From the NCBI RefSeq assembly GCF_000427405.1, contig NZ_KE386491.1, positions 2,215,001-2,279,000 on the forward strand: DNA of 64,000 nucleotides. The letters run 5' to 3'. Under the pieces are notes generated by a model. That model was not told the DNA's origin and did no database searches. It saw nothing but the letters and a program-made list of their open reading frames with translations. Below are positions 44,131 through 52,477 of the stretch, in pieces; the first letter of the stretch is position 1, and every line of letters starts with the position of its first letter. Both the position numbers and the translations under genes were made by a program. The DNA comes from Flectobacillus major DSM 103. Its GTDB lineage: Bacteria; Bacteroidota; Bacteroidia; Cytophagales; Spirosomataceae.

Positions 44131-44251
44131 GCTGATTCAGCAATTTATTACCGAACTAACACAACTTTACATACACCTAACAATTTGATAACCTATTCGT
44201 AAATAAGTCGATACAATATAGGGTAAAATTTCAATCATGCTTAATATTTCC

Positions 44252-44285
44252 TTGAAGAAGGGGTCATATTAAGGTGGTAGGTTTG
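44252..44285 (+). promoter_or_regulatory. Candidate promoter of the phosphonate-cluster SusC/SusD genes
   Basis: TTG (44252-44254), a 23-nt spacer and TAGGTTTG (44278-44285) match the Bacteroidota pattern at the long end of the allowed spacing. It would leave a leader of about 110 nt before the SusC start. The 273-nt gap otherwise shows no hairpin of note. Confidence 0.45.
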
Positions 44286-44403
44286 CATTGATTTTATGAA
44301 GGAACTTTTGAGCGTCAAATACATTTTGTCTTTCCAACATCATCAACAAAAGATTGGCTGCTTTTTCCACTTCAATCCTAATACATAAAACAATAAAAAA
44401 CCA

Positions 44404-47400
44404 ATGAAGAAAATTTTACCCATGCTCGAAAAGTTTCAACGAGACTTTACGTGGTTTATGACCTCGATGTTTGTTCCCGTTATGTTGCTATTGTGTTCTT
44501 TTAGTTCAATGGCTCAAATCACTGGAAAAGTTAATGCTTCAGACGACAATGCTCCGCTTCCAGGTGTTTCGGTTCGTGTAAAGGGAAGCGACAAAGGTAC
44601 TACAACGGGTGCCGACGGAGCTTTCAAAATTTCGGCCAAAAGCCAAGACGTATTAGTATTTACATTTATTGGGTTTGGTAGTCAGGAAATAACCGTTGGA
44701 AACAAATCTGTTATCAACGTAAGTTTAACGCCCGATAACAAAATGCTACAAGAAGTAGTATTTACGGCTTTGGGGATTTCAAAAGACAAGCGTTCGTTGA
44801 CCAACTCTATCCAGACTGTTCAGGGAGCAGAGCTTATCAAAGCCCGTGAACCCAACCCTATCAACTCGTTGTCGGGCAAAGTGGCAGGCTTAACAGTAGG
44901 TGCTTCGTCCGAACTATTGGGTCGTCCTAATTTGGTATTAAGAGGTAATTCTGATTTATTGTTTGTAGTAGATGGTGTACCTATCAACTCAGACACTTGG
45001 AATATCTCGGCCGATGATATTGAAACCTATTCGGTTTTGAAAGGGCCCAACGCAGCGGCTTTGTATGGTTTTCGTGGCAAAAACGGAGCTATTCTTATCA
45101 AAACTAAAAAAGGTTCTAAAGATAAACGTGGTTTTTCCGTTGAATTTAATTCTTCAACGATGGTAGAAAATGGCTTCAACGCTATTCCGAAAGTCCAAGA
45201 TGCTTATGGACCTGGAGACCACGGAGTTTATGAGTTCGTAGATGGTCGTGGTGGCGGTAAAAATGACGGCGACTACGACATCTGGGGACCAAAATTTGAA
45301 GGCCAGTTGATTCCTCAATACGACAGCCCTGTAGTAAATGGTGTTCGCCAAGGTACACCGTGGGTGGCTCGTGGTAAAGACAATTTGACTCGTTTCTTGC
45401 GTAACGGCTTGCAGTCGAACAACAACATTGCTATTTCTTCAAGCAATGACAAATACGACCTCCGCTTCTCGCTTTCGCATAATTACCAAAAAGGGATTGT
45501 TCCAAATACCCAATTAAATTCTACCAACTTCAATATTTCGGCTGGTTATAATTTCTCACAAAAATTGCGTTTGGAAGCTAACCTCAACTACAACCGCCAG
45601 TCTACTCCTAATATCCCTGACGTAAACTATGGCCCCAACTCGCTGATTTACAACATGGTATTGTGGGGTGGTGCCGACTGGGACGTAGACCAAATGCGTA
45701 ACTACTGGCAGGCAGGCAAAGAAGGTTATCAGCAGATTTATGCCGAATATCAGCGTTATAACAACCCTTATTTTGTAGCTTACGAATGGACACGAGGCCA
45801 TTATAAAAATGATATTTATGGATATGCTTCGTTAAACTACAAGCTGAACGACAACCTAGAAATTACAGGACGTACTTCGTTGACAACTTATGACCTTTTC
45901 CGCAACGAAAAATTCCCATTCTCGGCTACTGTATATGGCCGTGAAGAAGCCAAAGGTGACTACCGTGAAGACAAAAGAACGTTGTTTGAAAACAATACCG
46001 ATGTTCTTGTGAAATACAGCAAAGTGTTCAACGACGTATTCGATGTAAAAGTGTGGGGCGGTGGTAATATCCGTAACTTTAGCTATCAGTCGAGCTATGT
46101 AACCACCGACTACCTCAATACCCCAGGCGTATATACATTCTCGAACTCGTTGCGTCCTATCAAGGCATTTAGTTATACTTCAGACATGGAAGTACAAAGT
46201 GCCTATTATTCGGCCGACTTAGCTTACAAAGGTTTTGTGACATTCTCGACGACAGGTCGTGTTGACCGTTTGTCAACTTTACCAAAAGGCAATAACACCT
46301 TCTTCTATCCATCATTTGGTTTGAGTACTGTTATTTCTGATTATGTAAAATTGCCTGAAACTATTTCGTTCTTCAAGCTAAGAGGTTCGTATGCCAACGT
46401 AAAAGATGGTTTGACACGCTCAACTATCGGTGCAACACCAAGTGCCTCGTATCCATTGGGCTATGGTACTGAATATGCGTCTTCTTACGACGGCCCTAAC
46501 TATGCCAACTCGGTAGGTTATGGTATTGCACCTGGCTATAACAACAACCCTTCGGCTGCTTATTCTGACAGATTAAATAACCCTGACCTAAAACCAAACT
46601 CGACCGAACAAATTGAAGCAGGTTTGGAATTTAGCTTGTTGAAAAACAGAATCAGTGGCGAAGTAACTTATTTTGTATCAAACGATGGCCCACGTATTTT
46701 TAGCCGTGATTTGTCGCAAACTACAGGTTATACCAACGCTATCGTAAATGGTATTAGAACCCAAAAAACAGGTTGGGAAGTTACCTTGAAAGGTACACCA
46801 GTAAAAGCCAAAAACTTTAGTTGGGATGTTGCCGTAAACTGGTCTACTTACCAAGAAACATTGAAAGAGATTTTTGGCAATATCACCTCACTTCCATCAA
46901 GCTATTTTGTAAGCGGTAACCCTTCAAATATCAATATCAAAATCGGTGATAGAATCGACCCCGTAATTGTTTCTTCTTTTGCTCGTACCCCAGACGGTCA
47001 GATTATCAATGATGCTGGTGGCCGCCCGATTGTGTTACCAAAAGGCCAGTTCCAAGGATACGCCAACCCCGACTATGTGTTTGGTATCAATAACAAATTC
47101 AACTACAAAAATTGGTCGATGAATATCTTGTTTGATGGCCGTGTTGGTGGTGTTACCGAAGACTATATCCGTCGTCAGTCGTTCAGAGGTGGCCGTCATA
47201 TCGAAACCATTGAAGGAGCTTTGGGTGCAGCCCGCGAACAAGACGTAAAAGGTATTAAATCGTATGTGGGTGAAGGCGTAAAACTGGTAGAGGGTACTCC
47301 TGCTTATGACCCAGCAACAGGTGTGATTACCAATTATTCGGAACTAAAATATGCACCAAACGACATCAAAACTTTTGCTCAGGATTATATCAGCCGTTAT

Positions 47401-47667
47401 AACTCTACAGCCGAAGGCAATATGATGAGCAAGACTTTCTCTAAAATCCGTGAAGTAACTATTTCTTATAACTTCCCAGCAGCTGTTTTAGGAAAATCAT
47501 TTATCAAACAAGCTTCTGTATCGTTTGTTGGTCGTAACTTATTCTACTTCGTAGATAGCAAACATAGCGGCGTTGACCTTGACCAATACACTGGCTTGAG
47601 TACAAGCACTGGTTTACAAACACCAACGATGAAACGTTTTGGTGTAAACTTTAACTTGACTTTCTAA
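44404..47667 (+). CDS. SusC/RagA-family TonB-linked outer-membrane transporter (phosphonate cluster)
   Basis: A 1087-aa TonB-dependent receptor. A long signal region (about 1-38, ending SSMAQ) is followed by a carboxypeptidase-D-like domain (ITGKVNASDDNAPLPGVSV). The plug starts at LQEVVFTALGISKDKR, with DGVPINSD and SVLKGPNAAALYGFRG, and the barrel ends in FGVNFNLTF. Set within the phosphonate gene set (DUF5690 before, SusD and PhnZ-type oxygenase after), it probably imports a phosphonate-bearing compound too large for porins. The ligand is unproven. By eye it is GC-richer than most neighbours, consistent with high expression. Confidence 0.92.
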   Translation: MKKILPMLEKFQRDFTWFMTSMFVPVMLLLCSFSSMAQITGKVNASDDNAPLPGVSVRVKGSDKGTTTGADGAFKISAKSQDVLVFTFIGFGSQEITVGNKSVINVSLTPDNKMLQEVVFTALGISKDKRSLTNSIQTVQGAELIKAREPNPINSLSGKVAGLTVGASSELLGRPNLVLRGNSDLLFVVDGVPINSDTWNISADDIETYSVLKGPNAAALYGFRGKNGAILIKTKKGSKDKRGFSVEFNSSTMVENGFNAIPKVQDAYGPGDHGVYEFVDGRGGGKNDGDYDIWGPKFEGQLIPQYDSPVVNGVRQGTPWVARGKDNLTRFLRNGLQSNNNIAISSSNDKYDLRFSLSHNYQKGIVPNTQLNSTNFNISAGYNFSQKLRLEANLNYNRQSTPNIPDVNYGPNSLIYNMVLWGGADWDVDQMRNYWQAGKEGYQQIYAEYQRYNNPYFVAYEWTRGHYKNDIYGYASLNYKLNDNLEITGRTSLTTYDLFRNEKFPFSATVYGREEAKGDYREDKRTLFENNTDVLVKYSKVFNDVFDVKVWGGGNIRNFSYQSSYVTTDYLNTPGVYTFSNSLRPIKAFSYTSDMEVQSAYYSADLAYKGFVTFSTTGRVDRLSTLPKGNNTFFYPSFGLSTVISDYVKLPETISFFKLRGSYANVKDGLTRSTIGATPSASYPLGYGTEYASSYDGPNYANSVGYGIAPGYNNNPSAAYSDRLNNPDLKPNSTEQIEAGLEFSLLKNRISGEVTYFVSNDGPRIFSRDLSQTTGYTNAIVNGIRTQKTGWEVTLKGTPVKAKNFSWDVAVNWSTYQETLKEIFGNITSLPSSYFVSGNPSNINIKIGDRIDPVIVSSFARTPDGQIINDAGGRPIVLPKGQFQGYANPDYVFGINNKFNYKNWSMNILFDGRVGGVTEDYIRRQSFRGGRHIETIEGALGAAREQDVKGIKSYVGEGVKLVEGTPAYDPATGVITNYSELKYAPNDIKTFAQDYISRYNSTAEGNMMSKTFSKIREVTISYNFPAAVLGKSFIKQASVSFVGRNLFYFVDSKHSGVDLDQYTGLSTSTGLQTPTMKRFGVNFNLTF

Positions 47668-47750
47668 ATAATCGCTTTTCAGAACACAAGTTATAGCTTT
47701 TATTAGGCTTGTGTTCTTTCTTGCAACAATCAATTTCAAAGAGCAATATC

Positions 47751-49223
47751 ATGAAAAAATATATTTTATCTCTGTTTTTATTAGGTAGCTTGGCTAGTTG
47801 CAGCGACTACGAACTTCTTGAGAAAAACCCCAATTTGGCTACTTCTGTACCTTCCGAGCTTGTTTTGCGTACTGTACTAAGTAATATGAACGAAGGGGCT
47901 TGGAATACCCCAATGCGTAATGCCCAGTTCTATTGCTCAAATTATAACTATTACGACAACAACGAATACAACTGGTCGGCGGCTTCATTGCAGTTTACAC
48001 TATTGAAAAATGTTGTTAAAATGGAAGAAGAAGCCAAAAGAAGTGGGGCAAAAGATATAAACCCTTATTCGGCTTTGGGTAAGTTTTTGAGAGCTTATTT
48101 CTACACAAAAATGACCCTCAATGTAGGTGATTTACCTGTTAAGGATGCCCTAAAAGGACTCACCGTTGACCAACCCAAATATGACACACAAAAAGATGTT
48201 TTTGTTCAAGTACTAAAGTGGCTCGACGAATCCAATAGCGACTTTGCTCAGTTGATTGTTAATGGCGACAAAACTTTGGCAGGTGATATTTATTTCAACG
48301 GCGATTTGAGCAAATGGCAAAAAGCTGTAAATAGCCTTAAACTGCGTGTTTTGATTCACCTAAGCAAAAAGGCCGATGATACAGATTTGAAGGTAAAACA
48401 AGAATTTGCTAATATTATCAGCAATCCTACCAAATACCCTTTAATGACTTCGGTTAGCGAAAGCTTGCAATATTCTTGGAGTGCTATCAACAAATACCCT
48501 CGCAACCCCGACAATTTCGGTAACAATGCCACGCGTGAAAACATGGCCAAAACTTATATCGACTTGTTGAAAGTAAACCATGACCCACGCCTATTTGTGG
48601 TGGCCGAGCCCGCTGAAGCCAAAATCAAAGCTGGCCTTTCGGCTACTGACTTCAATGCTTATGAAGGGGCTAGTTCGGGCGAAGACCTTGCCGATATGTC
48701 TACCAAAGTATTGAAAGGGGAATATTCTTTCCAAAGCCGTAAGCGTTATTATTCATCTTACACAGGCGAAAACACTTTTATTATTAGCTACCCAGAAATG
48801 TGTTTTAATATTGCCGAGGGTATCAACCGCGGTTGGGCTACAGGCAATGCTCAGGACTGGTACGAAAAAGGTATCAAAGGGTCAATGGAATTTTATGGGA
48901 TTAGCAATACTACCGATTATTTGGCTCAGGCTACGGTTCAATACAAAGGCAATAATACACAAGGATTAACCCAAATTTTGAACCAAAAATATGTTGCATT
49001 CTTCCAAAACTCTGGATATGAGGCATTTTTCAACCAAAGAAGAACAGGTATCCCTACGTTTTTAATTGGCCCAGGAACAGGCAATAGTACTCGTATTCCA
49101 AAACGTTTTCAATATCCTCAGTCAGAATTTACAACCAACAAAACCAATGTTGAAGAAGCTCTAAAACGCCAGTTTACTGACGGAAAAGACGACATCAACT
49201 ACGACTTGTGGTTGTTAAAATAG
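47751..49223 (+). CDS. SusD/RagB-like outer-membrane lipoprotein (phosphonate cluster)
   Basis: A 490-aa surface lipoprotein. ATG 47751 gives the lipoprotein signal MKKYILSLFLLGSLASC; the in-frame upstream start at 47709 would bury it. SusD-like_2 features are LLEKNPNLAT, FLRAYFYTKMTLNVGDLPVKDAL, KWQKAVNSLKLRVLIHLSKK and RIPKRFQYPQSEF near the end. It follows its SusC by 83 nt. It is the ligand-capturing partner, with a substrate presumably shared with the enzymes of this cluster. A strong terminator lies about 290 nt downstream. Confidence 0.92.
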   Translation: MKKYILSLFLLGSLASCSDYELLEKNPNLATSVPSELVLRTVLSNMNEGAWNTPMRNAQFYCSNYNYYDNNEYNWSAASLQFTLLKNVVKMEEEAKRSGAKDINPYSALGKFLRAYFYTKMTLNVGDLPVKDALKGLTVDQPKYDTQKDVFVQVLKWLDESNSDFAQLIVNGDKTLAGDIYFNGDLSKWQKAVNSLKLRVLIHLSKKADDTDLKVKQEFANIISNPTKYPLMTSVSESLQYSWSAINKYPRNPDNFGNNATRENMAKTYIDLLKVNHDPRLFVVAEPAEAKIKAGLSATDFNAYEGASSGEDLADMSTKVLKGEYSFQSRKRYYSSYTGENTFIISYPEMCFNIAEGINRGWATGNAQDWYEKGIKGSMEFYGISNTTDYLAQATVQYKGNNTQGLTQILNQKYVAFFQNSGYEAFFNQRRTGIPTFLIGPGTGNSTRIPKRFQYPQSEFTTNKTNVEEALKRQFTDGKDDINYDLWLLK

Positions 49224-49512
49224 TAATATGTAATTGAGCAATCGCTAAAATAGCTTAGCCATTGAATAACTTTTCTGAATACTAGACATTGGTAGTTGCT
49301 TAGCTTTTTACCATACACATAGGGTTGTACAGGCAAAAATAATAAACATTACTTTGTACAACTTCATAAAAACCTCTGTGCAACACTATGTTGTAAATAA
49401 CTAGTTATAGGATAGTTGTAAGTTTCACTCAATTACTTCAAGACGAAAATGGAATGAAATATATGGTGAATATTCATTAATCATGATGAAAAAACTGGTT
49501 AATGATGTGAAT

Positions 49513-49548
49513 AAATAGTGAGGTTTTACCTCACTATTTTCTTTTTAA
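49513..49548 (+). terminator. Terminator downstream of the SusC/SusD genes
   Basis: A perfect 11-bp stem AAATAGTGAGG / CCTCACTATTT (49513-49523, 49529-49539) with a 5-nt loop is followed by TTCTTTTT. It separates SusC/SusD from the oxygenase gene, which therefore needs its own promoter in the 100 nt that follow. The rest of the 421-nt gap shows nothing further. Confidence 0.85.
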
Positions 49549-49644
49549 AACTAAGTATCAAAGCAAAGTTCAATAGCACTCAACACCACATAAGTTCTTG
49601 AAAAAAAATACTTAACCTCACATATCAACGCTTATTCATTTCCT

Positions 49645-50214
49645 ATGGATTTTACTAACCAAACTACCGACCAAAAAATTAGTTATCTATTTGGGCTATT
49701 TGCCCAACATGGCCACAACGAGTATATTGGAGAGCCTGTAACTGTTTTGGAACACAGCCTACAGTCGGCACAATTGGCTGTCGATGCCCACGAAACGCCA
49801 ATAGTGGTCTTGGCCGCACTTTTTCATGACATTGGCCATCTTTTACCTATGCACGAATCGGAAGATATGGCAGGCAATGGCCACCTCCGCCACGAAATAG
49901 TTGGGGCTGAATTACTGGATAATATCGGTTTTCCTAGCAATATGGGCTTGCTTGTTAGAAACCACGTTCAGGCCAAAAGGTATTTAACGTATAAGCATCC
50001 TCAATACTTTGAGCAACTCTCGGAAGCAAGCAAAATTACGCTATCTTTCCAAGGTGGAATAATGACAGCACAAGAAGCTGAGCTTTTTGAAAAACACCCT
50101 CTTTTCAAAAAAAGCCTTCAGCTAAGAGCTTGGGACGAACTAGCCAAAGAAACTAACAAAGAGGTATTGTCTATCAATTATTATTATCCAATGGCTCATG
50201 AGCTGTTTATTTAG
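49645..50214 (+). CDS. PhnZ/TmpB-type HD-domain mixed-valent di-iron phosphonate oxygenase
   Basis: A 189-aa HD-domain protein of the phosphonate-degradation type (TIGR03276-like). The di-iron ligand set is complete: H37, H61-D62, H65 (FHDIGH), H83, H107 and D164. The substrate-gating pair Y27/E30 (EYIGE) and the phosphonate-binding K111 and S129 are also present. Each sits at PhnZ numbering plus three as I remember it (Y24, E27, H34, H58, D59, H62, H80, H104, K108, S126, D161). PhnZ oxidatively cleaves the C-P bond of 1-hydroxy-2-aminoethylphosphonate to glycine and phosphate, TmpB the trimethylated analogue. No PhnY/TmpA hydroxylase is in the window. Its stop codon opens the octamer satellite. 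Confidence 0.93.
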   Translation: MDFTNQTTDQKISYLFGLFAQHGHNEYIGEPVTVLEHSLQSAQLAVDAHETPIVVLAALFHDIGHLLPMHESEDMAGNGHLRHEIVGAELLDNIGFPSNMGLLVRNHVQAKRYLTYKHPQYFEQLSEASKITLSFQGGIMTAQEAELFEKHPLFKKSLQLRAWDELAKETNKEVLSINYYYPMAHELFI

Positions 50215-50416
50215 TGATTTAGTGATTTAGTGAATTGTGATTTAGTGATTTAGTGAATTGTGATTTAGTGATTTAGTGAATTGTGATTTAGCGATTTAGT
50301 GATTTAGTGATTTAGTGATTTAGTGATTTAGTGATTTAGTGATTTAGTGATTTAGTGATTTAGTGATTTAGTGATTTAGTGATTTAGTGATTTAGTGATT
50401 TAGTGTGATTTAGTGA
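50209..50416 (+). repeat. Octanucleotide satellite (GTGATTTA)n at the oxygenase stop codon
   Basis: About 200 nt built almost wholly from the unit GTGATTTA. The left part has three larger units in which every second copy is altered to GTGAATT; the right part (about 50293-50404) is some 14 pure copies. The first unit supplies the TAG stop of the oxygenase gene. All three reading frames contain TGA or TAG, so the array cannot be translated. The remaining 120 nt to the next gene are AT-rich without a clear feature. Confidence 0.97.
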
Positions 50417-50533
50417 AAAAAGCTGACTAACAAATACATATACTCAATGTTTTCTATTTTTTTGAAGAATTCCACAAAAAACACAAATTAACAATTTACG
50501 ACCTCACAACTCAAAAAACATCCACTTCCTTCC

Positions 50534-51613
50534 ATGAAAAAACTATTGATATGCTGTATCGCTTGCTTGATTACTTCGGCAAGTATGGCACAACGCAAAA
50601 CTGAAAATGTAATCCTGATTACTACCGATGGATTCCGTTGGCTAGAAGTATTTAATGGCCTAGATTCGGCCTTAGTCAACAACGACTCGTACACACGCAA
50701 CAAGAAAGATTTGATAGCCAAATACGGAAGCTCCACTTCCGATTCGAGTCGCCGAAAGCTATTGCCTTTTTTATGGAATACCGTTGCCCAAAAAGGACAA
50801 ATTTATGGCAATAGAGCTTTTGGCAATAAAGTGAATATTACCAACCAGCAATGGTTTTCGTACCCAGGCTATAACGAAATATTAACAGGTTTTGCCGACG
50901 ATGAAAAGATTACGAGCAACGACAAAATTAATAATCCCAACGAAACGGTTTTAGAGTTTTTGCACAAAAAACCAGCTTTCAATGGCAAAATTGCAGCCTT
51001 CAGTACATGGGACTGCTTTCCGTATATTATCAATGAAGAGCGTAGCAGGATTCCTGTTAATTCAGGCAAAGAACTGGTAAAGGGAAGTATTACCCCAAAA
51101 GAAGAACTTCTGAACGAAATTCAGCAAACAACTCCTAGCCAAATTGCCGACCGCCATGATTTTGTGACGTATTATTTGATGAAAGAATATTTGGTAAAAA
51201 AACAACCGAAGGTGATGTTCTTGGCTTTTGACGAAACCGACGACTACGCCCATGCGGGTATTTACGATGCCTACCTCAATGCTGCCCATAACTTTGATAC
51301 TTATCTAGCCGACCTCTGGAATACGCTACAAAGTATGCCACAATACAAAGATAAAACTACGCTGATTATTACCTCCGACCACGGTCGTGGGCAGTTTCCT
51401 AAATCAAAATGGACAGACCACGGGTTCAAAACTGCATACTCAGACCAAATTTGGTTTGCAGTAATTGGCCCAGATACCCCAGCAACTGGCGAGCAAAAAA
51501 ATGAAAGTCAGCTTTACCAAAACCAATTTGCCAAAACATTAGCCAAATTGTTGGGAATCGACTACACAAGCCCCAAACCAACAGGCGAGGTAATCAAAAA
51601 CGTCATGAAATAA
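50534..51613 (+). CDS. Secreted alkaline-phosphatase-superfamily hydrolase (NPP/PhnA-like)
   Basis: A 359-aa periplasmic enzyme with a signal peptide (about 1-19, ending SASMAQ). The AP-superfamily two-metal site is visible: ITTDGFRW (D32), the nucleophile loop WFSYPGYNEILTGF, FDETDDYAHAG (Asp and His ligands), ITSDHGRG (Asp-His) and TDHGF (His). The P-G-Y-N-E-x-L-T-G pattern is like nucleotide pyrophosphatase/phosphodiesterases and phosphonoacetate hydrolase PhnA. In this cluster it might hydrolyse phosphonate esters, phosphonolipid headgroups or phosphonoacetate; phosphodiester substrates are equally possible. It sits beyond the octamer array from the oxygenase gene. Confidence 0.82.
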   Translation: MKKLLICCIACLITSASMAQRKTENVILITTDGFRWLEVFNGLDSALVNNDSYTRNKKDLIAKYGSSTSDSSRRKLLPFLWNTVAQKGQIYGNRAFGNKVNITNQQWFSYPGYNEILTGFADDEKITSNDKINNPNETVLEFLHKKPAFNGKIAAFSTWDCFPYIINEERSRIPVNSGKELVKGSITPKEELLNEIQQTTPSQIADRHDFVTYYLMKEYLVKKQPKVMFLAFDETDDYAHAGIYDAYLNAAHNFDTYLADLWNTLQSMPQYKDKTTLIITSDHGRGQFPKSKWTDHGFKTAYSDQIWFAVIGPDTPATGEQKNESQLYQNQFAKTLAKLLGIDYTSPKPTGEVIKNVMK

Positions 51614-51676
51614 CTATCTATAAAAAAGATAATCTATAGTTAATATACCAATAACCATGAGGTAATTTCTAGGTGA

Positions 51677-51684
51677 TAAGTTTG
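51677..51684 (+). promoter_or_regulatory. Candidate -7 promoter element of the response regulator gene
   Basis: TAAGTTTG matches TAnnTTTG and lies 31 nt before the ATG at 51716. A -33 TTTG at the right distance is not present. Confidence 0.42.
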
Positions 51685-51715
51685 CCAATAAATTATAGTC
51701 CTAGATATTACTCTT

Positions 51716-52402
51716 ATGATAGACGTTTCGCTAAAAGTTTTGTTAGTTGATGATGACCCCGATATTTTAGAATTACTACAGTACAACCTCGAAGGCGAAG
51801 GATACCAAGTAATGACCGCCGAAAATGGAAAAGTTGCTGTTGAAAAAGCTAAAATATTTCTTCCCGACCTTATTGTAATGGATATTATGATGCCCATTAT
51901 GGATGGTATAGAGGCGGGGCGTATTATAAAACAACTCCCCGAATTACACAAAACTTACCTCCTATTTCTAACGGCTCGTGCCGAAGAATATTCAGAAATA
52001 GCCGCATTCGATATTGGTGCCGACGATTATATTATTAAGCCCGTTAAACCAAGAGCTTTGCTAAGCAGAATCAAGGCCATATTGAAAAGGGAATTGAACG
52101 AAGGAACAGGCATAGAGAAAATTGTGATTGAGGATCTTACCATCAACAAACAAAACTATTCTATTGCTGTAAACAACAACTCGTGGGTTTTGCCCAAAAA
52201 AGAATTTGATTTATTAATGTTTTTTGTAACAAACCCCAACAAGGTTTATTCAAGAGACGAAATTTTATCTAACGTTTGGGGACGAGGTATTCATGTTACT
52301 GAAAGAACGGTAGATGTTCATATCAGAAAGATTAGAGAAAAAATTGGTGACGACTATATTCGTACTATCAAAGGCGTTGGATACCTTTTTTCTAATGTAT
52401 AG
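51716..52402 (+). CDS. OmpR/PhoB-family response regulator
   Basis: A 228-aa transcription factor. The receiver domain (about 6-122) has the acidic pocket DDDPD, phospho-acceptor D56 in LIVMDIMMPIMDG, the LFLTAR threonine and the DDYIIKPV lysine. The winged-helix output domain (about 132-226) has LPKKEFDLLMFFVTNPNKVYSRDEIL and RTVDVHIRKIREKIG. The R-x-x-x-D...VWG recognition region is typical of the PhoB/OmpR group. No histidine kinase lies next to it, so it is an orphan here. Its place after phosphonate genes invites a phosphate-starvation role, which is an inference. Confidence 0.93.
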   Translation: MIDVSLKVLLVDDDPDILELLQYNLEGEGYQVMTAENGKVAVEKAKIFLPDLIVMDIMMPIMDGIEAGRIIKQLPELHKTYLLFLTARAEEYSEIAAFDIGADDYIIKPVKPRALLSRIKAILKRELNEGTGIEKIVIEDLTINKQNYSIAVNNNSWVLPKKEFDLLMFFVTNPNKVYSRDEILSNVWGRGIHVTERTVDVHIRKIREKIGDDYIRTIKGVGYLFSNV

Positions 52403-52445
52403 CTCTTTTTTGACTTACTTCAGAACCTACAAAACTTTTCTTGAT

Positions 52446-52477
52446 AAAGAGGCTACCCGATGGTTAGCCTCTTTTTT
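52446..52477. terminator. Bidirectional terminator between response regulator and gluconokinase
   Basis: A 10-bp stem AAAGAGGCTA / TAGCCTCTTT (52446-52455, 52465-52474) with a 9-nt loop is followed on the plus strand by a T run. Situated between convergent genes, it can serve both. Confidence 0.8.

Noticed and set aside
50209-50416. Octamer array considered as a CRISPR array
   Set aside because: The unit is 8 nt and contiguous with no spacers, so it is a simple satellite.
50534-51613. Annotation as classical alkaline phosphatase PhoA
   Set aside because: The nucleophile loop WFSYPGYNEILTGF and overall length fit the NPP/PhnA-like branch rather than PhoA.
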